Shown: in pieces, positions 25,320 through 34,092 of the stretch
Layout: every line of letters starts with the position of its first letter
Numbering within the stretch: the first letter of the stretch is position 1
Source: Pseudomonas sp. S06B 330
Lineage (GTDB): Bacteria; Pseudomonadota; Gammaproteobacteria; Pseudomonadales; Pseudomonadaceae
DNA length: 64,000 nucleotides
Direction of reading: 5' to 3'
NCBI RefSeq assembly: GCF_002845275.2
Contig: NZ_CP088149.1
Span: 5,018,501-5,082,500 of the forward strand
Notes under the pieces: generated by a model
Told to the model about the DNA's origin: nothing
The model's input: only the letters and a program-made list of their open reading frames with translations
Database searches by the model: none
Made by a program: the position numbers and the translations under genes

Positions 25320-27224
25320 CTACAAACGGGCCTGCGCCGGAGCACCTGCACGCGCCTTGGCCATGGCCGCCAGACGTACCGCAACGTTGGCTGCACCATA
25401 ACCGCTGTAACCGTTACGCCGCTGCAAGACCTCGAAGAAAAAGCGCTCCTCGAATGGCTCGGTGTACACATGAAACAGCTCGCCACCTTGAGCATCACGG
25501 TCATAAAGCACGTTGTAGTAGGCCAGTTCGCTAAGGAACTCGTCGTTAAAATCAAAGCGTGCGGCCAGGTCGTCGTAATAGTTAAGCGGAATGTCGAGCA
25601 GGGCCACCCCAGACTCTTTGGCCTGCTTGACCGCCGCAAAGATGTCGTCGCACTCGAAGGCGATGTGATGCACGCCTGAGCCACGATAATGCGACAGCGC
25701 ATGGGCGATGGCTGTGTTGCGGTTTTCCGAAATGTTCAACGGCAGGCGAATCGAGCTGCAACGGCTACGCAGGGCGCGGCTCTTTACCAACCCATAGGGG
25801 TCTGGCAACACCACCTCGTCATCGGCAGTGAAGTCCAGCAGGCTTTTGTAAAACAGCGCCCAACTGTCCAGACCATCGGCCGGCAAGGCCAAGGCCATAT
25901 GATCAATGCGTTTGAGGCCCAGGCTGTTACCCGAGGTTTGCACTACGCTGAAATCGGTGTCGTAAATGGTCCGGCCTTCAGCGTCCTGATCAACCAGATA
26001 GATCAGGCTGCCATCCGGCGCACGCACCGCTGCCAATTCACGCTCGTTGGGCCCGACCAGACCACGGTAGGGCTGGCCATGGAATGCCACGGCGCGAGCC
26101 AGGGCCTGGGCGCTATCCTTGACCCGAATGGCCGTGGCACACAAGGACGGACCATGGCTTTCAAAAAAGTTGTGGGCAAAGGAATAGGGTTCAGCATTGA
26201 GAATCAGGTTGATATCACCCTGGCGCAACAAGCTGACATTCTTCGAACGGTGCGCGCCTGCACGGTTGAAGCCCAGGCGCTCCAGCCAATTTCCCAACTT
26301 GGCCCCGAGAGCATCGTCCACGGCGAACTCAAGAAACTCGATGCCGTCGTAGGCACTGGCCGCCGGAGGAGCGAACAACGCGTCATCCAATACCTGACCT
26401 TGCTGCTCCAGCCGTTGACGGGTTTTCTCCTCAAGGTACAGCAGCGAACGCAAGCCATCGGCGGCGTTGGCTCGTGGTGGCGCGGCGCGGAAACCATCGT
26501 TGAAAATTTCCAGTGATAACGGCCCGCGGTAACCGCTGGCCAGAATCGGCGCTAAAAAGCCTGCGAGGTCGAATTCACCCTGCCCTGGGAAGCAGCGAAA
26601 GTGCCGGCTCCATTCCAGCACATCCATGGCCAGCAGCGGCGCATCAGCCATCTGCACGAAGAAGATCTTGTCGCCTGGAACTTGAGCGATAGCGCGCGGA
26701 TCGCCTTTAAGTGACAAGGTATGAAAACTATCGAGGATCATCCCAAGATTTGGATGATCTGCCGCCTGGACGATATCCCAGACCTGTTCCCAGGTGTTGA
26801 CATGCCGCCCCCAGGCCAACGCCTCGTAACCGATGCGCAAATCGCGCGCCCCAGCGCGCTCGGCCAGCAAGCGCAGATCGTCGACCAGCACCTGGCGCTC
26901 ACCCAGCGAGTCAACTGCGACGTTACTGCACACCAGCACCAGATCGGTGCCCAGCTCCTGCATCAAGTCGAACTTGCGCTCGGCACGATCGAGGTTGCGC
27001 GCCAGGCGATCACGACGGCAGCCTTCGAAGTCGCGGAACGGCTGAAACAGTGTGATTGCCAGCCCTAGGTCGGCGCAGCGTTGGCGAATTTCTCGCGGGC
27101 TGCCGGCGTAGTAAAGAAGGTCATTCTCAAAGATCTCGACCCCATCGAAGCCCGCCGCAGCAATGGCTTCGAGTTTTTCAGGCAAGGTACCGCTCAAGGA
27201 CACAGTGGCAATCGAACGCTGCAT
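25320..27224 (-). CDS. quiC: 3-dehydroshikimate dehydratase QuiC (DSD-HPPD-like fusion)
   Basis: Converts 3-dehydroshikimate to protocatechuate. 634 aa, two domains: an N-terminal xylose-isomerase-like TIM barrel (1-280) with metal/active-site residues E134, D165, Q191 and E239, and a C-terminal half related to 4-hydroxyphenylpyruvate dioxygenase with the H...H...E pattern (DHMALAL, HHIAFECDD, E598 in FFEVLQRRNG). The fusion is known from P. putida QuiC. Start ATG 27224 (MQRSIATVSLSG) has GGAG upstream; the frame to 27293 is not family-like. The product feeds pcaHG about 7 kb away. Confidence 0.95.
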   Translation of the reverse strand: MQRSIATVSLSGTLPEKLEAIAAAGFDGVEIFENDLLYYAGSPREIRQRCADLGLAITLFQPFRDFEGCRRDRLARNLDRAERKFDLMQELGTDLVLVCSNVAVDSLGERQVLVDDLRLLAERAGARDLRIGYEALAWGRHVNTWEQVWDIVQAADHPNLGMILDSFHTLSLKGDPRAIAQVPGDKIFFVQMADAPLLAMDVLEWSRHFRCFPGQGEFDLAGFLAPILASGYRGPLSLEIFNDGFRAAPPRANAADGLRSLLYLEEKTRQRLEQQGQVLDDALFAPPAASAYDGIEFLEFAVDDALGAKLGNWLERLGFNRAGAHRSKNVSLLRQGDINLILNAEPYSFAHNFFESHGPSLCATAIRVKDSAQALARAVAFHGQPYRGLVGPNERELAAVRAPDGSLIYLVDQDAEGRTIYDTDFSVVQTSGNSLGLKRIDHMALALPADGLDSWALFYKSLLDFTADDEVVLPDPYGLVKSRALRSRCSSIRLPLNISENRNTAIAHALSHYRGSGVHHIAFECDDIFAAVKQAKESGVALLDIPLNYYDDLAARFDFNDEFLSELAYYNVLYDRDAQGGELFHVYTEPFEERFFFEVLQRRNGYSGYGAANVAVRLAAMAKARAGAPAQARL

Positions 27225-27301
27225 TTTTATGGCTCCGATGGGCAGGCAAAACCCGGATGCTGCGATTATTGGCGGTGAACACTTTTTGCTCAATTAAAAA
27301 G

Positions 27302-27317
27302 GTACTAACTGGTTAGT
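27302..27317. promoter_or_regulatory. Operator-like palindrome in the quiC/MFS divergent region
   Basis: ACTAAC-TG-GTTAGT (27304-27317) is a perfect palindrome 80 bases upstream of quiC. Including GT before it gives GTACT-N4-GGTTA, matching the reverse complement of the 23594 site in the GTAC and TGGTTA blocks. The 303-base region 27225-27527 also has TTGACC twice (near 27356 and 27368); no gene is seen in it. Confidence 0.55.
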
Positions 27318-27527
27318 TTTGTGTTCGATTATCGCCCATAATAGCGTTCAACGAATTGACCCTTTTTTGACCACAGGCGCACCATTTCGACACGGGGCAG
27401 TGTTGCTCGTCGAGTCAAAAGCTCCTCGACCCCTGCCGATTCAATCGACCGCCAAGCACCCCGGCGTCCTTAGCGTTGCGTCACCCAAGGCTTGACCCAT
27501 AAACATAAAAATACGGGTAACCCTCCC

Positions 27528-28868
27528 ATGATCCATTCGCACAGCACCCGCATTGCCCAGCCGCTGGCCAGTACTCCGCACGCTGGCATTGGCGACAAGA
27601 TCCGTGGCGCCATGGCTGTCGGCAAGACCCGTTGGGTCATGCTTGCCCTGGTGTTCTTCGCCACCACCTTGAACTACATCGACCGCGCCGCACTAGGCGT
27701 CATGCAGCCGATCCTGGCCAAGGAAATGAGCTGGACGGCGATGGATTACGCCAACATCAACTTCTGGTTTCAGGTCGGCTATGCCATCGGCTTCGTCCTC
27801 CAGGGCCGGTTGATCGACCGTATCGGCGTCAAGCGCGTGTTCTTCTGCGCGGTGCTGCTCTGGAGTCTGGCCACCGGCGCCCATGGTCTGGCGACTTCAG
27901 CCGTTGGCTTCATGGTCTGCCGATTCATCCTCGGCCTGACCGAAGCGGCCAACTACCCTGCCTGCGTCAAGACTACTCGGCTGTGGTTCCCGGCAGGCGA
28001 ACGCGCAGTCGCTACCGGCATCTTCAATGCCGGCACCAACGTCGGAGCTATGTTTACCCCCATGCTGTTGCCACTGATCCTCACCGTCTGGGGTTGGCAG
28101 GCCGCGTTCATGGGCATGGGCTTTCTGGGCCTGGTGTGGGTCGTCTTCTGGGGCCTGAAGTATTTCAATCCGGAAGACCATCCCACGGTCAGCAAAGCAG
28201 AACTGGCCTATGTGCAGAGCGAGAAGGAGCCAGAGCAGGCCCGCGTGCCCTTCTCACGTATCCTGCGCATGCGCGGCACCTGGGCCTTCGCCTTGGCCTA
28301 TTCGATGACCGCGCCGGTGTTCTGGTTCTACCTGTACTGGCTGCCACCGTTTCTCAATCAGCAATACAGCCTGGGTATCAGCGTGACTCAAATGGGCATC
28401 CCGCTGATCGTCATCTACCTCAGTGCTGACTTCGGCAGCGTCGGCGGCGGCATACTTTCGTCGTTTCTGATCGGCCGTGGCATGGCGCCGGTCAAGGCTC
28501 GCCTGCTGTCGATGCTGCTGTTTGCATTGACCATCATCAGCGTGATCTTTGCCGCAGGCGCCAGCAGTTTATGGATCGCCGTGCTGGCCATTTCCCTGGC
28601 GATCGCCGCGCACCAGGCCTGGACCGCCAACATCTGGAGCCTTGTGATGGACTACACCCCCAAGCACATGATGAGCACGGTGTTCGGTTTTGGCGGCATG
28701 TGCGCCGCCATCGGCGGGATGTTCATGACCCAGTTGGTCGGCTACATCCTCACTACGACTAACAACAACTACACCTTGCTGTTCACCATGATCCCGGCCA
28801 TGTATTTCATCGCCCTGATCTGGATGTACTTGATGGCTCCACGCAAGGTGCCGAAAGTCGAAGCCTAA
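27528..28868 (+). CDS. MFS transporter, anion:cation symporter type, likely quinate/shikimate or protocatechuate uptake
   Basis: About 446 aa with 12 predicted membrane spans. The N-terminus shows the ACS-family block (ALVFFATTLNYIDRAALGVMQPIL) and the TM4-5 signature ILGLTEAANYPACVKTTRLWFP, as in ExuT/GudP-type organic acid importers. It is divergent from quiC with a shared operator-like site, so an aromatic or alicyclic acid substrate is likely (inference). ATG 27528 is chosen over the TTG at 27492, although the ribosome site is weak for both. Its stop overlaps that of the convergent EamA gene by 3 bases. Confidence 0.87.
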   Translation: MIHSHSTRIAQPLASTPHAGIGDKIRGAMAVGKTRWVMLALVFFATTLNYIDRAALGVMQPILAKEMSWTAMDYANINFWFQVGYAIGFVLQGRLIDRIGVKRVFFCAVLLWSLATGAHGLATSAVGFMVCRFILGLTEAANYPACVKTTRLWFPAGERAVATGIFNAGTNVGAMFTPMLLPLILTVWGWQAAFMGMGFLGLVWVVFWGLKYFNPEDHPTVSKAELAYVQSEKEPEQARVPFSRILRMRGTWAFALAYSMTAPVFWFYLYWLPPFLNQQYSLGISVTQMGIPLIVIYLSADFGSVGGGILSSFLIGRGMAPVKARLLSMLLFALTIISVIFAAGASSLWIAVLAISLAIAAHQAWTANIWSLVMDYTPKHMMSTVFGFGGMCAAIGGMFMTQLVGYILTTTNNNYTLLFTMIPAMYFIALIWMYLMAPRKVPKVEA

Positions 28869-29743
28869 CGACGCCGCTGCAACCAGGCGGCACCCAGACC
28901 GCTCAGGCAGATCAAGGCAATACCGACCAGCCCGGCCATGTCCGGGCTGTGTCCGAACAGCACCAAGCCAAGTATCCCGGCAAACACGATCTGACAGTAA
29001 CTGAACGGCGCCAGCATGGCCGGTGGCGCATGGCGGAAAGCCTGGGTCAGGAACAGGTGTGCGGTCATCCCACAGGTACCCAGCGCTACGGCCATCAGGC
29101 CATGCACCAAGCTTGGGATCTGCCAGAACATCGGTACGACGGCACTCATCACCAGGGTGTTGAGTACACCGGTGAAGAAGTTACTGGTGGTCGGGCTGTC
29201 GATACCGCTGAGCTTACGGGTAAGCAACTGGTAGAAACAAAAACACAGCGCGGAACCGAATGGCAGCAGCACGGCTGGAGTGAACAACGCACCGCCAGGA
29301 TGGATGATCACCGTCACCCCAACAAAACTGACCAATACCGCCACCCACTGACCACGGGTCACTTTCTCCCCCAGCAGCGGCAACGACAGCGCCGTCACCA
29401 GCAACGGCGCAAGGAAGTTGACCGCCGTCGCCTCGGCCAGCGGAATATATTGCAAGGCCGTGGTGAACAGCAGGCTGGTTCCCAGCAGACAGAGTGCGCG
29501 CAACGCCTGCAGTCCTGGCCGACGAGTGCGCAATACGCGTAATCCGGACTGCGGCAGGAAGATCGCCATCATCAACAGGGTGTGCACCAAATAGCGCGCC
29601 CACACGACCCAAAGAATCGGATAAAAGCCGGCCAGGTATTTGGACAGAGCGTCATGGCTGGCAAACAGGAACGTCGCCAGCACCACCAGCAAAATGCCCC
29701 GCAGTGGCTGGCTGGCATCGTTGAGTGCGGTGGGACGGGGCAT
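28865..29743 (-). CDS. EamA/DMT-family transporter
   Basis: 292 aa, ten hydrophobic spans in two EamA repeats (LRGILLVVLATFLFASHDALSKYL at the start; second repeat opening near residue 150). Members move metabolites across the inner membrane, usually outward. Start set at ATG 29743 (MPRPTALND); the frame extending to 29836 runs into the upstream gene. It follows the TIM-barrel gene by 16 bases, so the two form an operon. Substrate unknown, presumably linked to that pathway. Confidence 0.87.
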   Translation of the reverse strand: MPRPTALNDASQPLRGILLVVLATFLFASHDALSKYLAGFYPILWVVWARYLVHTLLMMAIFLPQSGLRVLRTRRPGLQALRALCLLGTSLLFTTALQYIPLAEATAVNFLAPLLVTALSLPLLGEKVTRGQWVAVLVSFVGVTVIIHPGGALFTPAVLLPFGSALCFCFYQLLTRKLSGIDSPTTSNFFTGVLNTLVMSAVVPMFWQIPSLVHGLMAVALGTCGMTAHLFLTQAFRHAPPAMLAPFSYCQIVFAGILGLVLFGHSPDMAGLVGIALICLSGLGAAWLQRRR

Positions 29744-29759
29744 GAGATCGGCTCGTAGG

Positions 29760-30575
29760 TTAATGCTGCAAGAGCAGCTGTTGGGTCTTGTCCAGGGCCA
29801 TCTGTGCCCGCTGCAAGGCGCTAACACCCTGTTCATACAATTGCCGGGTAGGAATCTCCAGGCTTAAGGGAATCGACGACGGCAAACTGCGTAGCAGCCC
29901 TACCAAATCGCAATCACCGTCACCAGGGAAACGCCGCTCATTACGGGCTTGCCGCAAGATATCGGCCATGTCGTCAGGGCGGGGACCGGCGACATCGCAC
30001 AGCTGAGCATAACGCAGACGCGACCGAGCAACCTTGCCAAGGTCCTCCAGAGACGATGCCGAGCGGTCGAAATGGAAGGCATCGACCAGCACGCAGCCGT
30101 TGCCACGCCCGGCTTGCTCGACAATACGTAACGCCTGCGTGAGGTTCTTTGCATCGGTCCAGGGCATGAACTCCAGATGCGGATGCAAACTGTACTGGCC
30201 TGCCAGATCGCAGAGGGCCGCGAAGTTTTCCGTCAGGCGTTGTTCATCGGCATCGTTGCCGGCCACCAGCAGTTCACTGGCACCGAACTCGGCGCCCACG
30301 GCCAGTAGGGGCTCAAAGTCGGCCACACAGGTTTCAGGCTTGAGCCGCAGGATCTCCACATCCAGTACCTGGATGCCGGTGTCGCGCAAACGCGCGGCAG
30401 TCTGGCGACGTAGTCCGGCATCCGCGACCAGCGGGAAGTGATGTTCCTCTGGCGTCGCCGGTTCCAGGCGCAGTCCGACGTGGCTATAACCTGCCCGGGC
30501 GGCGACTTCGATCATCTCCACCGGCGACAGCTCAAGTACTGTCAGGGCAGCGAGGGACATCACACGTTGGCTCAT
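29760..30575 (-). CDS. TIM-barrel sugar phosphate isomerase/epimerase-like enzyme (AP endonuclease 2 superfamily)
   Basis: 271-aa single-domain TIM barrel, the same superfamily as the N-terminal half of QuiC but shorter and clearly divergent. Candidate metal ligands sit in HLEFMPW (Glu), VDAFHFD (Asp/His) and LSLEIPTRQ (Glu), matching the positions of E134, D165 and E239 in QuiC. It could isomerise or dehydrate a cyclic or keto-sugar acid. An IclR-type site lies 34 bases upstream. The reaction cannot be named from sequence. Confidence 0.82.
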   Translation of the reverse strand: MSQRVMSLAALTVLELSPVEMIEVAARAGYSHVGLRLEPATPEEHHFPLVADAGLRRQTAARLRDTGIQVLDVEILRLKPETCVADFEPLLAVGAEFGASELLVAGNDADEQRLTENFAALCDLAGQYSLHPHLEFMPWTDAKNLTQALRIVEQAGRGNGCVLVDAFHFDRSASSLEDLGKVARSRLRYAQLCDVAGPRPDDMADILRQARNERRFPGDGDCDLVGLLRSLPSSIPLSLEIPTRQLYEQGVSALQRAQMALDKTQQLLLQH

Positions 30576-30608
30576 TATTGTTATCTCGGAAGTGGGTCTT
30601 GAAATATT

Positions 30609-30623
30609 TAGAACCCAGTTCCA
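30609..30623. promoter_or_regulatory. IclR-type operator candidate upstream of the TIM-barrel gene
   Basis: TAGAACCCAGTTCCA matches TGGAATCAAGTTCCA at 31594-31608 in 12 of 15 positions. The two sites lie at the two promoters flanking the IclR gene's neighbours. A related dyad, GGAACC-N6-GGTTCT, occurs at 30677-30694. Confidence 0.55.
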
Positions 30624-30636
30624 ATTTCAATGCAAG

Positions 30637-30667
30637 CAAAAAAACAGCCTGTCTTGGCTGCTTTTTT
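30637..30667. terminator. Bidirectional hairpin terminator, IclR / TIM-barrel gap
   Basis: CAGCC and GGCTG with a 6-base loop are flanked by A runs on the left and T runs on the right. On the minus strand it would end the IclR transcript before the TIM-barrel promoter. Confidence 0.75.
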
Positions 30668-30692
30668 GTGAAAGCTGGAACCTAAGATGGTT

Positions 30693-31475
30693 CTAGACGA
30701 ACAGCTCCGACGCCGGGCTGGCCGCCGACAGCTCAGCCGCCGCCGCCAGCAGCACTGGCGCCAGCTCATGCATGCGTGCCTCGCTCATCCGTGCACTGGG
30801 CCCGGCAACGCTGAGCACCCCCACCGCGTGCCCGTCCAGCGGATGACGCACCACTGCTGCCAGCGCCGAGGTACCGACTGCCGAGCTTTCCACTACCCAG
30901 GCATAGCCATGTTCACGGGCAATTCGCAGACGCTCCAGCAACTGGGCATTGGACGCCGGCGCATTGGGGCCGAAGTCCTCACGCTTGGCGATACCCTGGC
31001 GCTCGACCAGCAACAACGCCTGGGCATCGCTCAAGCTGGAAAGCCAGGCATGCCCGGAGGCGGTGTAAAACAGGGGAGCATCGCGGCCCATGTCGGGGTC
31101 GTAACGCAGGCCCGAGCGGGCGCCCTGCGCCTTAGCGATCCAGGTCTGACGGTCGCCTTCGATCACCCCTAGGCGCACCAGCTCACCGGTCTGCTGGGCT
31201 AACTGGTCGAGGATCGGTTGGACGACATCGGCACCGCTGCTGGCCAGGTAACGGAAACCCATGGCCACCAGGCGAGTGCTCAGGTGGTAGCGGCTGCTCT
31301 CCGGATTCTGGCGTACATAACCCAGACGCATCAGCTCGGCGAGCATGCGGTGTGTGGCGCTTTTGGGTATTTCCAGCTCTTCGGCCAGGGACTGCAGGGG
31401 CAGCCCGCGCGGTTCGCTGGTAAGGCGTTCGAGGAGGCTGAATGCGCGTTCGATCTGACTGCCGGCCATGGTCAT
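30693..31475 (-). CDS. IclR-family transcriptional regulator
   Basis: 260 aa: N-terminal winged helix (IERAFSLLERLTSEPRGLPLQSLAEELEIPKSATHRMLAEL, about 9-50) and C-terminal GAF-like effector domain. Start set at ATG 31475 with AGGGA upstream; an ATG six bases later also fits. It is divergent from the FAD dehydrogenase gene and upstream of the TIM-barrel/EamA pair, both preceded by the same dyad, making it the probable regulator of this sub-cluster. Confidence 0.9.
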   Translation of the reverse strand: MTMAGSQIERAFSLLERLTSEPRGLPLQSLAEELEIPKSATHRMLAELMRLGYVRQNPESSRYHLSTRLVAMGFRYLASSGADVVQPILDQLAQQTGELVRLGVIEGDRQTWIAKAQGARSGLRYDPDMGRDAPLFYTASGHAWLSSLSDAQALLLVERQGIAKREDFGPNAPASNAQLLERLRIAREHGYAWVVESSAVGTSALAAVVRHPLDGHAVGVLSVAGPSARMSEARMHELAPVLLAAAAELSAASPASELFV

Positions 31476-31593
31476 GGTCCCTGAAATTTGTGCCGATTCT
31501 AAAGAGCCCCGGTGAAAGCGCAAATCACTGTCCGATCTTCGCCCACTTTGTGCTGTTACGGCTTGGCCCGGGGTTACGTGAAAACATAGAATG

Positions 31594-31608
31594 TGGAATC
31601 AAGTTCCA
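31594..31608. promoter_or_regulatory. IclR-type operator TGGAA-N5-TTCCA
   Basis: A perfect 5-bp-arm palindrome 42 bases upstream of the FAD dehydrogenase ATG and 119 bases from the IclR start. Size and symmetry fit IclR-family sites. Confidence 0.6.
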
Positions 31609-31650
31609 GAATATAACAAAACCTGTTGGTTCTTCGAGGAGATACTGCCC

Positions 31651-33369
31651 ATGCCTGTCGACACCTCCCCCTCCGAACGCGTGGACTGCGATGTACTGGT
31701 CATCGGTTCCGGTGCCGCCGGGCTAGCCGCAGCGGTGACAGCTGCCTGGCATGGTCAGAAAGTCATCGTGGTAGAAAAGGACCCGGTATTCGGCGGTGCC
31801 ACCGCTTGGTCCGGTGGCTGGATGTGGGTACCGTGCAACCCATTGGCCCAGCGCGCGGGAATAATCGAAGATCGTTCGCAACCACGCACCTACCTGGAGC
31901 ATGAACTGGGCGAGCGTTTCGACGCGCAGATGATCGACGCATTCCTTGAAGCGGCGCCGAACATGGTGTCGTTCTTCGAGCGCCACACTGCTCTGCAGTT
32001 TGCCGACGGCAATGGCATTGCCGACATCCATGGCAATACTCCCGGTGCCGGCACTGGTGGACGCTCGGTCATCGCCGCACCTTATGACGGGCGCAAGGCC
32101 GGCAAACTGCTCAAGCGCCTGCGTAAGACTATGCGCGAAACCTCGTTCATGGGCATGCCTATCATGGCTGGCAAGGACCTGGGGGCCTTCCTGACCTTGA
32201 CCCGGTCATGGCGCTCGCTGCTGCATGTAAGCAGGCGGTTCAGCCGTCACCTGCTCGATCTGGCCAGGTATGGCCGGGCCATGCAACTGGTCAACGGCGT
32301 AGCCCTCGTGGCACGGCTGGCCAAGTCGGCGCAAAACCTCGGTGTACTGCTGTGGGAATCAGCACCCGCCAAGCACCTGCTCCAGGAGCAAGGTCGCGTC
32401 AGCGGTGCATTGATCGAGACCGCGCGCGGCCCGATCAACATTCATGCCCGCAAGGCTGTGGTCCTGGCGGCCGGTGGTTTTGCTAATGACATCGAACGGC
32501 GCAAAGCGCTGTTCCCGCGCACGCCCACTGGCCACGAGCACCTGGCCCTGCCGCCGCTGGGCGCCAACGGTGACGGCTTGCGTTTGGGTGAAAGCGTCGG
32601 TGGCCAGGTCGCCGATGACCTGCACAGCCCCGTGGCCTGGGCACCGGTATCGCGGGTGCCCCACAGCGATGGCAGCACCGGCCATTTCCCGCACATCATC
32701 GAACGCGGCAAGCCCGGCATCATTGGCGTGCTGGCGGATGGCAAGCGCTTCGTCAATGAAGCCGACGGTTACTACGATTATGTCAGCGCCATGGTTGCCC
32801 AAGCACCAGGCGAAAAGGTCGAATCCTGGCTGATCTGCAGCCATGCCTTCCAACGCCGTTATGGCCTGGGTATCTCACGGCCGTTTCCGCTACCGGTGCA
32901 ACCGCTCATCAATTCCGGCTACCTGAAAACCGCCAATAGTATCGAAGCCCTGGCGCGGGTCTGCGGGATTGATCCTCAAGGCTTGAGCGCCACGGTTGCC
33001 GAATACAACCGCCATGCTCATAACGGTGAAGACCCGCAATTCGGTCGCGGCTCCACCCTGTACAACCGAAAACAAGGCGATGCCTTGCACTGGCCGAATC
33101 CCTGCGTAGCGCCGATTGAGCAAGGACCGTTCTATGCGGTGAAGGTCGAGCCGGGTTGCTTTGGCACCTTCGCCGGGCTCAAGACCAATGAACACGCCCA
33201 GGTTCTGGACAGCCAGCGCCAACCCATTGTCGGCTTGTATGCGGCGGGTACCGATATGGCCAGCATCATGGGTGGACATTACCCGGCAGGTGGGATCAAT
33301 CTGGGGCCGGCGGCGACCTTTGGGTATATCGCGGGGCGGCATATTGCCGGGGTAACGGAGTACGAATGA
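31651..33369 (+). CDS. FAD-dependent dehydrogenase, fumarate reductase/3-ketosteroid dehydrogenase-like
   Basis: 572 aa. N-terminal FAD-binding Rossmann motif (VLVIGSGAAGLAAAVTAAW, about residues 12-30), a flavocytochrome c/KstD-like middle domain, and the C-terminal FAD-closing block GLYAAGTDMASIMGGHYPAGGINLGPA. No signal peptide. Family members desaturate ring ketones or reduce double bonds. Start ATG 31651 has GAGGAG before it; an upstream ATG at 31591 would overlap the operator. Next to ring-acid catabolic genes it may oxidise an alicyclic ring toward an aromatic acid (inference). Confidence 0.85.
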   Translation: MPVDTSPSERVDCDVLVIGSGAAGLAAAVTAAWHGQKVIVVEKDPVFGGATAWSGGWMWVPCNPLAQRAGIIEDRSQPRTYLEHELGERFDAQMIDAFLEAAPNMVSFFERHTALQFADGNGIADIHGNTPGAGTGGRSVIAAPYDGRKAGKLLKRLRKTMRETSFMGMPIMAGKDLGAFLTLTRSWRSLLHVSRRFSRHLLDLARYGRAMQLVNGVALVARLAKSAQNLGVLLWESAPAKHLLQEQGRVSGALIETARGPINIHARKAVVLAAGGFANDIERRKALFPRTPTGHEHLALPPLGANGDGLRLGESVGGQVADDLHSPVAWAPVSRVPHSDGSTGHFPHIIERGKPGIIGVLADGKRFVNEADGYYDYVSAMVAQAPGEKVESWLICSHAFQRRYGLGISRPFPLPVQPLINSGYLKTANSIEALARVCGIDPQGLSATVAEYNRHAHNGEDPQFGRGSTLYNRKQGDALHWPNPCVAPIEQGPFYAVKVEPGCFGTFAGLKTNEHAQVLDSQRQPIVGLYAAGTDMASIMGGHYPAGGINLGPAATFGYIAGRHIAGVTEYE

Positions 33370-33399
33370 AGGCATAGCCTTGGGGCCACAACGTGGCCG

Positions 33400-33467
33400 T
33401 TCGCCGACAAGACCGGTTCCCACAACGTTGAGGCCATCACTGTGGGAGCTGGCGTTGCCAGCGATGG
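33400..33467. repeat. REP pair between the FAD dehydrogenase and pcaG
   Basis: Two facing units, TTCGCCGACAAGACCGGTTC...CCACA and TGTGGGAGCTGGCGTTGCCA, lie between convergent genes. Confidence 0.8.
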
Positions 33468-33475
33468 GTTCAACC

Positions 33476-34081
33476 TCAGAAATCGAAAAACACCGTCTCA
33501 CCTTCACCCTGAATACGGATATCAAAGCGGTAGGCCAGTTTGCCATTTACTTCACAGCGAGTCGCCACCAAGGTCTCACGACGCTGGGGTTGCTCGATCA
33601 GGTTGAGCACCGGGCACTTGGCATTGGCCGCGGCTTCATCGTCGAAGTACAAGCGGGTCTGCAGGTGGATGTTGATGCCACGGGCAAACAGGCTGACGTT
33701 GATGTGCGGTGCCATCGGTACACCAGCAGCATTGTTGACCACACCCGGTTTAATGGTGTGCAGCGTCCACTCACCAGCGTCGAAGGTGGTGGCAGTACGG
33801 CCGAAACTGTTGAATGGCTTTTCCAGGTTGAAGTCGTCTTGATAGTCACCGTTGTGATCGGCCTGCCAGAACTCCAGAAACGAGTCGCGGACCAAATGGC
33901 CGTTGCCGTCGTAGACGTTACCAAACACCAGAATATGTTCGCCCGGCGCATCGGCCTGGGCCATGCGGCTCCAGATTTCCTGGTCGCGGGTCGGGTTACC
34001 GGCAGCCTCCAGGGCCAAGCCGATGTGTACATAAGGGCCGGCGGTCTGTGAAGGCGTTTCCGGCAGCAGTTCGATAGGCAT
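33476..34081 (-). CDS. pcaG: Protocatechuate 3,4-dioxygenase alpha subunit
   Basis: 201 aa, the length of P. putida PcaG. It pairs with PcaH to cleave the ring of protocatechuate between the hydroxyls, giving 3-carboxy-cis,cis-muconate. Start ATG 34081 (MPIELLPETPSQTAGPYVHIG); AGGAGG stands upstream and the gap to pcaH is 11 bases. The alpha subunit shares the beta-sandwich fold but lacks the iron ligands, as expected. The distal pca genes are not in this window. Confidence 0.97.
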   Translation of the reverse strand: MPIELLPETPSQTAGPYVHIGLALEAAGNPTRDQEIWSRMAQADAPGEHILVFGNVYDGNGHLVRDSFLEFWQADHNGDYQDDFNLEKPFNSFGRTATTFDAGEWTLHTIKPGVVNNAAGVPMAPHINVSLFARGINIHLQTRLYFDDEAAANAKCPVLNLIEQPQRRETLVATRCEVNGKLAYRFDIRIQGEGETVFFDF

Positions 34082-34092
34082 GGGAAACCTCC

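Noticed and set aside
31591..31650. Upstream ATG start for the FAD dehydrogenase
   Set aside because: It would add 20 unrelated residues across the IclR-type palindrome; ATG 31651 has a strong GAGGAG site.
31651..33369. Naming the FAD enzyme 3-ketosteroid dehydrogenase (kstD)
   Set aside because: Only superfamily likeness is visible, and no steroid degradation genes are nearby; the substrate cannot be set.
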